In this document: positions 1 to 6,937 of the stretch, one piece after another | Layout of the letters: each line of letters begins with the position of its first letter | How positions within the stretch are numbered: the stretch's first letter is position 1 | Origin: an uncultured Pseudomonadales bacterium | GTDB lineage: Bacteria; Pseudomonadota; Gammaproteobacteria; Pseudomonadales; IMCC2047 | Reading direction: 5' to 3' | Assembly (NCBI GenBank): GCA_947258895.1 | Contig: CAMYKE010000095.1 | Span: forward strand, 1 to 11,542 | DNA length: 11,542 nucleotides | Notes under the pieces: generated by a model | Database searches by the model: none | What the model saw: only the letters and a program-made list of their open reading frames with translations | What the model was told of the DNA's origin: nothing | Program-made: the position numbers and the translations under genes

Positions 1-12
1 ATTTGAATCCAT
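1..12 (-). CDS. Start of a gene running off the left edge
   Basis: Only four codons are in the window (ATG GAT TCA AAT, read on the minus strand from position 12). The start is supported by a perfect AGGAGG Shine-Dalgarno at 26-21, eight bases upstream. It follows the remains of a sugar/polyol-type binding protein gene on the same strand, so an ABC transporter permease would be the usual next gene. That is inference from gene order only; the four residues identify nothing. Confidence 0.4.
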
Positions 13-20
13 AAATCATT

Positions 21-26
21 CCTCCT
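21..26 (-). promoter_or_regulatory. Strong ribosome binding site for the left-edge gene
   Basis: The plus strand reads cctcct, so the minus strand has AGGAGG, eight bases before the ATG at 12-10. This decides the start of the left-edge gene. It also shows that the truncated binding-protein frame upstream now runs into another gene's leader. Confidence 0.6.
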
Positions 27-53
27 CAGAAAAAAGAAACGCATGGATGGCTT

Positions 54-71
54 AAGGCTGTTAACAGCCTT
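54..71. repeat. Perfect 18-bp palindrome at the truncation point of the binding-protein gene
   Basis: AAGGCTGTTAACAGCCTT is identical to its own reverse complement. It lies where the reading frame of the degraded binding-protein gene stops resembling its family and runs into the leader of the next gene. It could be a hairpin, a protein-binding dyad or a scar of the deletion. No U-rich tract follows on the minus strand, so a classic terminator is unlikely. Confidence 0.55.
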
Positions 72-959
72 TCCGGGCGTTACCGCTACCGGCACCTGGG
101 CAAAACCCACATGGTCGGCCACTTGCGACTCGCTGGGGTTATACAAGCGGCCGGCAGCCGAGGTGGCGTCAACCCATATGCCACACTTGCCGCTTGCGAA
201 CAAGGCCTGGTTTTCGTTGAAGCCGTTGGAGCTGGCGCCTGGGGGGCCGTAGTTTTGCAGCAAATCAATATAAAAACTGACCGCTGCTTTCCACTCGGGA
301 GAATCCAGTTCGGGATTCCACTTTTCGTCGAACCAGCGCCCACCGAAGGTATTCACCATCGTGGTCACCAAAGCCATGTTCTCGCCCCAGCCTGGCTTGC
401 CACGCAGGCAAATACCCTAGACGCCCTTGCGGGGGTCATTCAGTTTGGCTGCCGCTTTCTTGACCTCGTCCCAGCTTGGTTGTTCTTTGATGGTGAGCCG
501 CGCTTTCTTGAGCAGAGCCTTGTTATAGAAGGTCAAGGAACTTTCAGCGTAGAACGGCAGAGCATACAACTTGCCGTTGTAGGACAGAGCGTCGCGTATT
601 GACTTAAATACATCATCCGTGTCGTAATCCGCAGGTAAGCTTTCCAGCGGCACCAACCAGTTCTTGCGGCCCCAGAGGGGCACCTCGTAGGTGCCGATGG
701 TCATGACGTCGAACTGGCCGCTGCCGGTGGCAATGTCGGTGGTCAAGCGCTGACGCAGCACGTTCTCCTCCAATACCACCCAATCCAGCTTAATGTCCGG
801 ATGCTGTTCCTCAAACCTGGAAGACAGCTTCTGCATGATAATCATATCGGAGTTGTTCACGGTGCCGATGCTCACCGTAGTTTGGGCCAGGACCGCATTG
901 TTAGAGAGCAGCAAACAGGCGAACATGAAGGTACTGAATAAACGCGTACTCATCATCAT
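57..959 (-). pseudogene. Polyol/sugar ABC transporter periplasmic binding protein, broken by an internal stop and a 3' deletion
   Basis: Residues 1-25 form a Sec signal peptide (hydrophobic core FMFACLLL, cleavage likely after VLA). A family-1 binding-protein fold follows (FDVMTIGTYEVPLWGRKNWL, YALPFYAESSLTFYNKALL). After residue 180 the frame hits TAG at 419-417. The same frame then continues with clear family sequence: GICLRGKPGWGENMA, FGGRWFDEKW, GPPGASSNGFNENQALF, GKCGIWVDATSAAG. This is characteristic of mannitol/sorbitol-type (SmoE/MtlE-like) binding proteins, which usually have tyrosine before GICLRGK, so TAT/TAC to TAG is the likely lesion. Similarity ends near position 60, so about 130 C-terminal residues are missing. 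Three ATGs are stacked at 959-951; the AGGAG at 968-964 favours the first or second. If expressed, the product would be an inactive half-protein. Confidence 0.8.
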
Positions 960-1397
960 ATTCTCCTTTTTTTGTTTTTTTTGGAGCGCGTCTCCCAGAC
1001 GTACTATCGGCGCTGAAAGGTGGTACTAGCAGAGGTAGTTATCAACGTCTTTTCTCCACAGAAACAAGCTCTCGTCAACAGCACCCAAAGTAGAGTAATC
1101 ACTGGTACTCCTTCTACTTGATAATTGCGGATGCAGCGTTGCTGTGGTGTTTCGCAACAAGACACAGCCTGCAGGGAATGGTTACTCCCTTTTCAAACGG
1201 CAAATCTCCGCGCCATTCAAGGACAGCAGCAGGGTCGTAGCGGCTCAGCTGAACGCGGTTCAGTACGACACCGATGGGCTCTCACAAACCATTGTCCGCA
1301 GGTTGACAACTGCGCCGGGGTATCTGCCAACCGGGACAGGCCGGTTTCGAGCTTCGGGACGAGGAGGGAGGCCCGCTGTCCTCTCTCGCACAACGGG
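960..1397. other. Intergenic stretch between the cyclase and the broken binding protein
   Basis: No convincing gene is visible on either strand; the open frames here are antisense or low-quality. Next to the 959 start are two T-rich runs on the plus strand (about 964-980). An inverted repeat CTGAAC-CGC-GTTCAG lies at about 1248-1262. Another, AGGGA/TCCCT followed by TTTT, lies at about 1174-1195 but is oriented away from any gene it could terminate. I found no good CRP-type TGTGA-N6-TCACA site despite the cyclase next door. Confidence 0.5.
1039..1067 (-). promoter_or_regulatory. Possible promoter for the broken binding-protein gene
   Basis: Read on the minus strand, TTGTTT (1067-1062) and TGATAA (1044-1039) are separated by 17 bases. 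They lie about 80 bp upstream of the 959 start. The match to a sigma-70 promoter is partial, and this is based on spacing and sequence only. Confidence 0.3.
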
Positions 1398-3593
1398 CTA
1401 TTTGCTGTCGAACTTCTGTATTCCATCCCATTCCGGTTCGGAGGACGCATCCAGGCGCTGCCGGCATTCACCAATAAATCGCCGTGCCACGCCATCGTCG
1501 TGAAAAGGCGACGGCAGTCGACCAATGGCAGCCAGAGCCGACGACCAGTCTCCCGCATGAAAGTATTGCAAGACGATCGACCATTCCTTGCGCAGTAGCA
1601 GCTGCTCCGCTGTCGCGCAGATATCCTTTTCCTCCGGCTGCGCTTGCTCCGGGTCGATGCCCAATAACTCAAAAATAGCTATGGGATGCTGAACACCCTT
1701 GGGTTGAACCCTGCCCAGTTCCCGAAAATACAGCTTCGCATCGGCCAGCTTCACTATGGAATCGCTGACAATGATGTCTGTCCCGTAATACTTGTTCAGG
1801 CCCTCCAGCCGCGCGCCTTCATTCACGGTGCTGCCCAGAGCGGTATAGTCCATACGGTCCCGGGAACCGACATTGCCGACGACTGCATCTCCGGCGTGCA
1901 GGCCGATACGGGTATACATGGGATGTCGGCCCGCGTGTTGCCACTCGCGGTTTTGCCGGGCAAGCCAGTTGCGGCAGCGTAAAGCCTCCAAACAGGCATT
2001 AGTTGCGTAATCCGCATCACGTCGAGGTGCATTCCAGACCGCCATGATTGCATCCCCGATGTATTTGTCGACTGTGCCATTGTGCGATTGAATGACTTCC
2101 ACCATGCCATCCAGATAGACCGACATCTGCTGCATCAGATGCTCGGCCCCGAGTTCTTCACTGATCCGGGTAAAGTCTTGAATGTCGGAAAACATCAGTC
2201 CGATCGGAGTCTTGGTGCCACCGATTTCAGGTGTTACGTTGGAACGCACAATCTGCATGACGAGGTCCCTGGGGACATATTTCCCAAAAGTGAGCAGCGA
2301 CATTTTCATTTGCTCGAACGCGTCGACCAACATGGCAATTTCAATGATGCGTGAATCTTGTATCGCGTGTCGCTCTTCAAATTCCAGATTGCGAATACTG
2401 TTGACCTCCTCCATCAGTTGCATCAGTGGCTGGCTGATACGGCGGGAAACCAGGATTATTGCCGGGAGGGACAACAGCAGGGCGACCACGGACATGGCAA
2501 TGGTCAACTGTCGTGCCCGGTCAATGGTCGCGGTGAATGCCTCTTTTGGAGCTACGATCGCCAGGGTGGCGTTTCCGATCTGGTTTTCGGGAAGCCGCTC
2601 GAAATGATACAGATAATCAGTTCCCTGCAGGTTAAACTGGTGTGCCTTCGGTTCACCGCCAGATTCAATGAGGATGCGTATTTTTAGCCTGGCCAAAATG
2701 GCGTCGGCGAGGTTGCGCGTTGCGGCATCCACCTGGTCTGCTCCGGAGGGTATCGATGTGGCGATCAAGTACCCCTCATTCGATACAATGAAGGAAAAGA
2801 GCTGCCCGGCGTGAAGCTGTCGTTGTTGTGCCAGAAAGTGCGAAATATTGTCCAACGCCAGATCCACGCCAAATACACCCGGCACCTGGCCACCGAAACG
2901 CTTCGAGACGGTCACACCGTACTCGTTTGCACCGGAGGCAAAGAGATAGGGATCGATCACAGCGGTCAGATAAGTATCGGCGGCGGCCACGAACCAGGGC
3001 CGCCGCCTGGGGTCATAGCCAGGATTGCGGGCCGCGCGCGAATCCACTAGTCGCCGGTGCAAATCCAGGTATTGCCAGTACTCAATGGTCCCGCCATCTT
3101 TCGGTGCAATAATCCTGCGCACCACAAATTTGGTGCCGTCGGGAGCGTTGTAGCTTGCCGCCAGCGCCTCGGGCATATTCTCCAGGAAATTGATCTGAAA
3201 GAATTCTCCGCTGTGAAAACCCAGGTACGCCGACGAGATTTGTTGAAATTCTTCTGCCGCGTCCATCAGAAACGCCGCGGAGGGATGAATAGCCAGAGTG
3301 GGAGCGCTACCAATGCGGGGAATCAGGGGTACCGCGTTGGCAAGTGAAAACAGCGGGGTTATCAGGCTTTGGGTCCGTTCGATGACGGTTTCGCTGGTCT
3401 GAGTCAGCAGTTGCTGCGCCAGCCGGGACGCCGCGCGTTCGTTGGTCCAGTATGTGTAGCTGATGATAGCAACGATTAATAGAATGGTGAGCAGGCAGAA
3501 ACTCGCAAATATTGTAAATTGCAGATGCACCCGTCGCTTGCGACGCGACGGCCGGGTCTCGGAGGACAGAGTGTCAACGCTTCCTGTATTCAT
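1398..3593 (-). CDS. Membrane-bound class III adenylate/guanylate cyclase with dCache-like sensor and HAMP
   Basis: The 731-residue inner-membrane protein probably makes cAMP from ATP in response to a periplasmic signal. A basic N-terminus precedes a first membrane segment (about 27-48). A periplasmic region of about 310 residues carries a dCache-type YDPRRRPWF motif (193-201). A second membrane segment (about 363-383) and a HAMP linker (about 384-440) follow. The cyclase domain spans about 455-645: FSDIQDFT with metal Asp470, DKYIGDAIMAVWNAP with Lys510 and metal Asp514, GNVGSRDRMDYTALG with Asp582, and VNEGARLEGLNK with Asn591 and Arg595. Lys510 and Asp582 are the pair that specifies adenine over guanine. 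All catalytic residues are present, so it should be active. It starts 16 nt after the binding-protein stop with no clear Shine-Dalgarno, which suggests translational coupling. The last 80 or so residues are an uncharacterised extension. Confidence 0.92.
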   Translation of the reverse strand: MNTGSVDTLSSETRPSRRKRRVHLQFTIFASFCLLTILLIVAIISYTYWTNERAASRLAQQLLTQTSETVIERTQSLITPLFSLANAVPLIPRIGSAPTLAIHPSAAFLMDAAEEFQQISSAYLGFHSGEFFQINFLENMPEALAASYNAPDGTKFVVRRIIAPKDGGTIEYWQYLDLHRRLVDSRAARNPGYDPRRRPWFVAAADTYLTAVIDPYLFASGANEYGVTVSKRFGGQVPGVFGVDLALDNISHFLAQQRQLHAGQLFSFIVSNEGYLIATSIPSGADQVDAATRNLADAILARLKIRILIESGGEPKAHQFNLQGTDYLYHFERLPENQIGNATLAIVAPKEAFTATIDRARQLTIAMSVVALLLSLPAIILVSRRISQPLMQLMEEVNSIRNLEFEERHAIQDSRIIEIAMLVDAFEQMKMSLLTFGKYVPRDLVMQIVRSNVTPEIGGTKTPIGLMFSDIQDFTRISEELGAEHLMQQMSVYLDGMVEVIQSHNGTVDKYIGDAIMAVWNAPRRDADYATNACLEALRCRNWLARQNREWQHAGRHPMYTRIGLHAGDAVVGNVGSRDRMDYTALGSTVNEGARLEGLNKYYGTDIIVSDSIVKLADAKLYFRELGRVQPKGVQHPIAIFELLGIDPEQAQPEEKDICATAEQLLLRKEWSIVLQYFHAGDWSSALAAIGRLPSPFHDDGVARRFIGECRQRLDASSEPEWDGIQKFDSK

Positions 3594-3609
3594 CTGACAT
3601 CGTGCGCAA

Positions 3610-4983
3610 TCATTGGTCGTTGAGTAATTCGAGCGCGCGCTGTTGCGCCGCTCCCAGAGCTTGCTTTGTCGGCTGTCCGTCCAGGACGCTTTTCAGTGCC
3701 GGCGGCAGCAGTCGGGCGCCGACGATGGCGGCGGCCGAAGGATTGAAACCATCGGGCCGGATGCTGAACGTTTCTATAAATTTCCCCTCGAGGTTGAGTC
3801 TGCGCAGGGTCGAGCTTTGGAAGCGGCGAAATATCCCCTGCGGATCATTTAAGAAAATTTCCGAGTTGCCTACTCGCCGCTTTATCGGCAGCATCCCCCC
3901 CGGAGCGGAGTGCAGGAAGGCAACATACGCATCTTCACGCAGCAGAAACCTGGCGAATGAGCGTGCCGTTTCCTGATCTCTGGCGCTGGATTGATTCGAC
4001 AGGCCCAGTACTCGCAGCGCGCCAAAGCGGGCGGGGCGGGATTGGCTAATGGTTGTTACCACGCCGGTCTTGTTCGGCAGAGTCGGGTCCGCGTCGCCGG
4101 CACCGTCAGCAAGTATTGCATCGAGCGCCGTAAATACATCTTCCATGAAGTAGGATGAAAAGAACACCATGGCCACTTTGCCCTGGGTGTAGAGGGGGTA
4201 GTCCATTGCCACCGTGGGCCCTGTCGGCGTATATCGCGCAAGTCTTTTATAAAACTCGGCTGTCTCCACCATACCCGGGCTGTCGAGATGAACAGCACCC
4301 TGCCGGTTCACCAGTTCAGCCCCGTTACTCAGTGCCAGCTGTGAAAACACCTGCTCCGCGTAGACATCCCCGGCAGTGCCCATAATGAGCCCGAATTGTC
4401 CGTCTTCCGGCTTATGGAAGCGGACGGCAGCCTTCTCGATAGCATCCCAGGTTGCTGGTGGTTCCAGCCCTTCGCGGTCAAACCAGTCCTTGCGGTACCA
4501 CAGACCCTGAACCCAGGCATAGACTGGGATTGCAAACCAGGATTCGGCTTTGCCCGCGTCGCGTACATTGACAAGTGCTTGTTCGGAAAAGCGATCGGGT
4601 CCGACTGTGCGAATAACATGGCTGGTCGCGGTGTGGTCCAGACCATGTTCGTAATCCACACTCGCGATCTGCTCCAGGTCCGCCAGCGCAAGGGCCGGTG
4701 CACGGCCACTGCGGACCGCCTCTGAATAACGGTTTCTGAATTCATCTTCCGGCACGCGAATGACGGAGATCGGTCCCAGACCGGTTTCGGCTTCAAAGGC
4801 CTGGGTCAGGAACCGAATGGTATTCGCCCGTACTTCGGTCTCAATGTGCCAGAATTCGATGTCACCGGAAACCGGGGCGGGGATAAGGCACAGCGCGAAC
4901 CAGGCACCAAACAGCCATCGGGCTAACCGGTTCAGAGTCAGGAACAGCTTTTTTGCCAAATCGTTCCGGATCGATGGATGCAC
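3610..4983 (-). CDS. Periplasmic solute-binding protein, paired with the cyclase
   Basis: The 457-residue protein resembles family-1 (MalE/UgpB-like, COG1653) carbohydrate-binding proteins. A signal peptide is followed by mature sequence from about residue 41 (DIEFWH). Typical motifs follow: FLTQAFEAETG, AIPVYAWVQGLWYRKDWFDREGLEPPATWD, YTQGKVAMVFFSSYF and ARSFARFLLREDAYVAFLHSAPGGMLPI. The first codon is GTG at 4983 with a weak upstream AAGG; a TTG at 4959 (LAKKLF) with GGAA just before it would give a more ordinary signal peptide, so the start is uncertain. No permease or ATPase gene is adjacent. The next gene is the sensor cyclase 16 nt downstream, so the protein may deliver ligand to that sensor rather than to a transporter. 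The role is inferred; the substrate is unknown but probably a sugar or polyol. Confidence 0.88.
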   Translation of the reverse strand: MHPSIRNDLAKKLFLTLNRLARWLFGAWFALCLIPAPVSGDIEFWHIETEVRANTIRFLTQAFEAETGLGPISVIRVPEDEFRNRYSEAVRSGRAPALALADLEQIASVDYEHGLDHTATSHVIRTVGPDRFSEQALVNVRDAGKAESWFAIPVYAWVQGLWYRKDWFDREGLEPPATWDAIEKAAVRFHKPEDGQFGLIMGTAGDVYAEQVFSQLALSNGAELVNRQGAVHLDSPGMVETAEFYKRLARYTPTGPTVAMDYPLYTQGKVAMVFFSSYFMEDVFTALDAILADGAGDADPTLPNKTGVVTTISQSRPARFGALRVLGLSNQSSARDQETARSFARFLLREDAYVAFLHSAPGGMLPIKRRVGNSEIFLNDPQGIFRRFQSSTLRRLNLEGKFIETFSIRPDGFNPSAAAIVGARLLPPALKSVLDGQPTKQALGAAQQRALELLNDQ

Positions 4984-4998
4984 GCGAATCTGGCCTTG

Positions 4999-5063
4999 GC
5001 TAGTGACGACATCGCTAGCATACCGGGATACCCGGCATTATTGAAGCGGACCCGTGACCGGGT
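4999..5063. promoter_or_regulatory. Cluster of three inverted repeats upstream of the binding protein-cyclase pair
   Basis: Three dyads lie within 65 bp upstream of the GTG at 4983. They are GCTAGTGA-CGACA-TCGCTAGC (4999-5019, one T/G mismatch), CCGGG-ATA-CCCGG (5023-5035) and ACCCG-TGAC-CGGGT (5050-5063). The last two share CCGGG/CCCGG half-sites. On the minus strand TATGCT (about 5019-5014) could be a -10 inside this cluster. These are candidate operators for the operon; no cognate regulator is in the window. Confidence 0.4.
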
Positions 5064-5419
5064 ATTGGAAACTCAACTCCCGGAACTGGATAATCCGCCG
5101 ATGAGAACATATAAGCGCCGGTACTGCCAAATTAACGCCGTTTGGGCGACAATCCCTAGGTGACTAGACCTGCGGGAATCAAAAGGGTCAGACTCGATCG
5201 ATATAACAATCCCACGGGCCACATCTTGCAGGTGGCAGTCGGCTTTGGGTCTTTCCATGGCTAACGCGATACTTTCACACGAACGGCAGCAATTCGGACG
5301 AACCTGCGATTGAGCAAATTAGCGGGGTCTCGTTATGCGGGGAACCCCTGCGAATGTAGTATTGATCAACTGTATGTTTTTGACGGCAATAATGAAACAA
5401 TTAGTGAATCCGATAAAAA

Positions 5420-5451
5420 CAACCGCCGGGACCGATGGGTCTCGTCAGTTG
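5420..5451 (+). repeat. Hairpin element, copy A
   Basis: Two 14-nt arms (5420-5433, 5438-5451) enclose a GATG loop, with 12 of 14 positions paired including one G-U. The core GGGACC-GATG-GGTCTC and the following GTTGGCTG are shared with copy B. The outer pairs are CAAC/GTTG. It is not followed by a U tract, so it does not look like an ordinary terminator. Confidence 0.65.
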
Positions 5452-5524
5452 GCTGTGGGGCGCGGCAAGTCAGCGTGATTCAAATTCCGAAGTGGCGGGT
5501 TGAGCTTCAATAGAACGCAGCATC

Positions 5525-5530
5525 AGGAGG
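5525..5530 (+). promoter_or_regulatory. Ribosome binding site of the HD-domain gene
   Basis: AGGAGG four bases before the ATG at 5535 fixes this start for the HD-domain gene. Confidence 0.65.
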
Positions 5531-5534
5531 CGAA

Positions 5535-6281
5535 ATGAAAGCGAGCTTCAAATCTTTCACAGAAAGTACCAGAGAAGACTGGCAGCTAATCATCGGGGAG
5601 CAAAGGAAGTTCATGTCCGGCCTCCCGGATCGAATCCTGACGCATATGCAACTCCTCGAAGGCGATTGTGGTGGCTTTCCCGTCGATAGATTGCAGCATT
5701 GCCTGCAAACCGCAGAACGCGCCGGGGAAGCTGGAGAAGATGACGAATATGTAGTCTGTGCCCTCCTGCACGACATCGGAGACACGTTGGGGAGCTTCAA
5801 TCATGCCGATGTGGCTGCAGCGATCCTGCAGGCTTTCGTTTCGGAGGCGAATCACTGGATGATCAAACATCACGCGATCTTCCAGGGCTACAACTTCTTC
5901 CATCATCTGGGCATGGATCGCGATATGCGGGACCAGTTCAAAGAATCAGAGCACTATAAACGTACGGCACGCTTCGTAGCGAAGTACGACAATGTTGCAT
6001 TCGATGATTCGCGTCCTTCGCTGTCCCTGGCCTTCGCTGTCCCTGGACCTGTTCGCACCGATGGTCCGGAAAGTGATGGCGGAGCCCAAGCAGAGCCTGT
6101 ACAAGGTCGCGCTGGATGCCAGCCACTGAATTTTGTTAGCGCAGGGTGCCGTTGCCGCCCAAAAAATCGCTGCCGCGGACGTTTGCCCCGCCGCCCATTT
6201 TTGCTGCCGCAAAAACGGCCGTCGCCTCAAACGCAACTGAACATAGGCGCTAGAAAACTGTGCGGGCACGGACCGGGGTAG
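5535..6281 (+). CDS. HD-domain protein, C-terminus frameshifted by a 16-bp duplication
   Basis: The HD domain is intact: H55 in QHCLQTAERA, H79-D80 in ALLHDIGD, His90, the KHHAIFQGYNFFHHLG block (111-126) and D152 in AKYDNVAFDD. The spacing resembles HD proteins of the PhnZ/TmpB-like group, some of which are diiron oxygenases rather than phosphohydrolases; the exact reaction cannot be assigned. At 6015-6046 a perfect tandem duplication shifts the frame by one, so the present ORF reads a low-complexity tail (PGPVRTDGPESDGG...) to 6281. Reading one copy restores SLSLDLFAPMVRKVMAEPKQ and ends at TGA 6127-6129, giving about 198 residues. The ancestral protein was therefore shorter than the current ORF. 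The domain-bearing part may still fold, but the last helices are lost. Confidence 0.75.
   Translation: MKASFKSFTESTREDWQLIIGEQRKFMSGLPDRILTHMQLLEGDCGGFPVDRLQHCLQTAERAGEAGEDDEYVVCALLHDIGDTLGSFNHADVAAAILQAFVSEANHWMIKHHAIFQGYNFFHHLGMDRDMRDQFKESEHYKRTARFVAKYDNVAFDDSRPSLSLAFAVPGPVRTDGPESDGGAQAEPVQGRAGCQPLNFVSAGCRCRPKNRCRGRLPRRPFLLPQKRPSPQTQLNIGARKLCGHGPG
6015..6046 (+). repeat. Perfect 16-bp tandem duplication in the HD-domain gene
   Basis: ccttcgctgtccctgg occurs twice with no gap (6015-6030 and 6031-6046). Sixteen is not a multiple of three, so it shifts the reading frame. Deleting one copy restores a family-like C-terminus and a stop at 6127-6129. Identity of the two copies points to a recent event or an assembly error. 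Confidence 0.9.
6131..6257. repeat. Inverted-repeat-bounded segment with an internal direct repeat
   Basis: TTTTGTTAGCGC (6131-6142) is answered by GCGCTAGAAAA (6247-6257), an inverted repeat with one gap about 105 bp apart. Between them, two imperfect direct repeats begin GCCGCCCA and end GCTGCCGC (6154-6176 and 6190-6210). The segment starts two bases after the ancestral HD stop. It could be a small non-autonomous insertion or a decayed spacer; nothing in it codes convincingly. Confidence 0.4.
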
Positions 6282-6289
6282 AAATTGAG

Positions 6290-6754
6290 ATGGAAAGGGA
6301 CCGGTTGGAGCGCGAAGCCGCCGCTATTCTCGGATATATGCTATTTGAGTATTCCAGGTTAGACATGGAATTGGGACTACTCCTGGTCTGGTCGGGGGAT
6401 GGGAGGAAATGCGAATTTTTAACTAAAAAACTTGGCGGATATAGCATCTATCGTAGGCTTCAGTGTTTAGGCGATCTCGTGGAGATGAGGTATGCCGACA
6501 TTCCGGAGGCATTTGAGCTATATTCAAGCTGGCTTGCGGATGCCCACAATACACGTGTGCTTCGGAACCAGCTAATTCATGGGCGATGGGGCATCGAGCC
6601 GACGAAGAGAAAAGTTGTTAACGTCATGGGGCTGCCCACCTCGCAGGAGCAAAAATCGACTCCTTTTTCGCTTGAGGAGTTGCAGTGTGCATTAGAGTCA
6701 ATTAAAGAGTTGCGTACAAGGTTGCACGAGTTGAGAAAGCTATGGCCGGTGTAA
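6290..6754 (+). CDS. HEPN-like protein with an RX4H motif
   Basis: The 154-residue protein is predicted to be soluble and mainly helical. It has an N-terminal helix rich in charged residues (MERDRLEREAAAILGYM), then EYSRLDMELGLLL, and a conserved-looking LRNQLIHGRWG at 91-101. R92-N-Q-L-I-H97 fits the RX4-6H signature of HEPN domains, many of which are RNases in toxin-antitoxin and phage-defence systems. Proteins with RNxLIHGxW of this length are common in proteobacterial accessory regions and mostly lack a known function. I chose the ATG at 6290; an in-frame GTG at 6260 would add ten residues. The Shine-Dalgarno is weak (GGGGTAG). No nucleotidyltransferase (MNT) partner, the usual HEPN antitoxin, is adjacent. 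Hairpin copy B starts 13 bases after its stop. The RNase role is inferred. Confidence 0.65.
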   Translation: MERDRLEREAAAILGYMLFEYSRLDMELGLLLVWSGDGRKCEFLTKKLGGYSIYRRLQCLGDLVEMRYADIPEAFELYSSWLADAHNTRVLRNQLIHGRWGIEPTKRKVVNVMGLPTSQEQKSTPFSLEELQCALESIKELRTRLHELRKLWPV

Positions 6755-6766
6755 CCTTTACAAAAA

Positions 6767-6796
6767 AACTAACGGGACCGACGGGTCTCATTAGTT
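6767..6796 (+). repeat. Hairpin element, copy B
   Basis: Two 13-nt arms (6767-6779, 6784-6796) enclose a GACG loop, with 12 of 13 pairs formed including one G-U. The core is GGGACC-GACG-GGTCTC; the outer stem is AACTAA/TTAGTT. It begins 13 bases after the stop of the HEPN-like gene, and GGCTG follows as in copy A. There is no U tract. Confidence 0.7.
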
Positions 6797-6937
6797 GGCT
6801 GCTCTACGTAAACGAGGCAGCGAGTGGGCAGAGAAACGAAGCACTTAAGTATCGATTTCCCGGAAGAAGCGCTGCTGACTGGGTTCGATTGTTTAGATAT
6901 AGGGAACTCCAGGTAAAAAGGATCAGGATATCCACTT

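Larger units (their letters stand above)
5064..5534. other. Gene-poor stretch with a hairpin element and a possible mobile-element remnant
   Basis: I see no supported gene. It holds the first copy of the hairpin element (5420-5451). A segment at 5176-5202 contains AAAGGGTCAGACTCGAT, which resembles from memory sequences often seen next to REP-associated (Y1) transposases. A short hairpin GCGGGG-AA-CCCCTGC lies at about 5337-5351. The last ten bases carry the Shine-Dalgarno of the next gene. Confidence 0.4.

Noticed and set aside
111..602. 163-residue plus-strand open frame over the binding-protein gene
   Set aside because: It lies antisense to a recognisable binding-protein reading frame and has no family resemblance or ribosome site of its own.
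960..1397. CRP/cAMP binding site upstream of the sugar operon remnant
   Set aside because: I looked for TGTGA-N6-TCACA on both strands because of the cyclase; only poor matches were found.
1125..1672. Several overlapping open frames on both strands at the cyclase 3' end
   Set aside because: They are shadows of the cyclase C-terminus and the GC-rich spacer; compositions are Arg/Ser/Pro-rich and no domain is visible.
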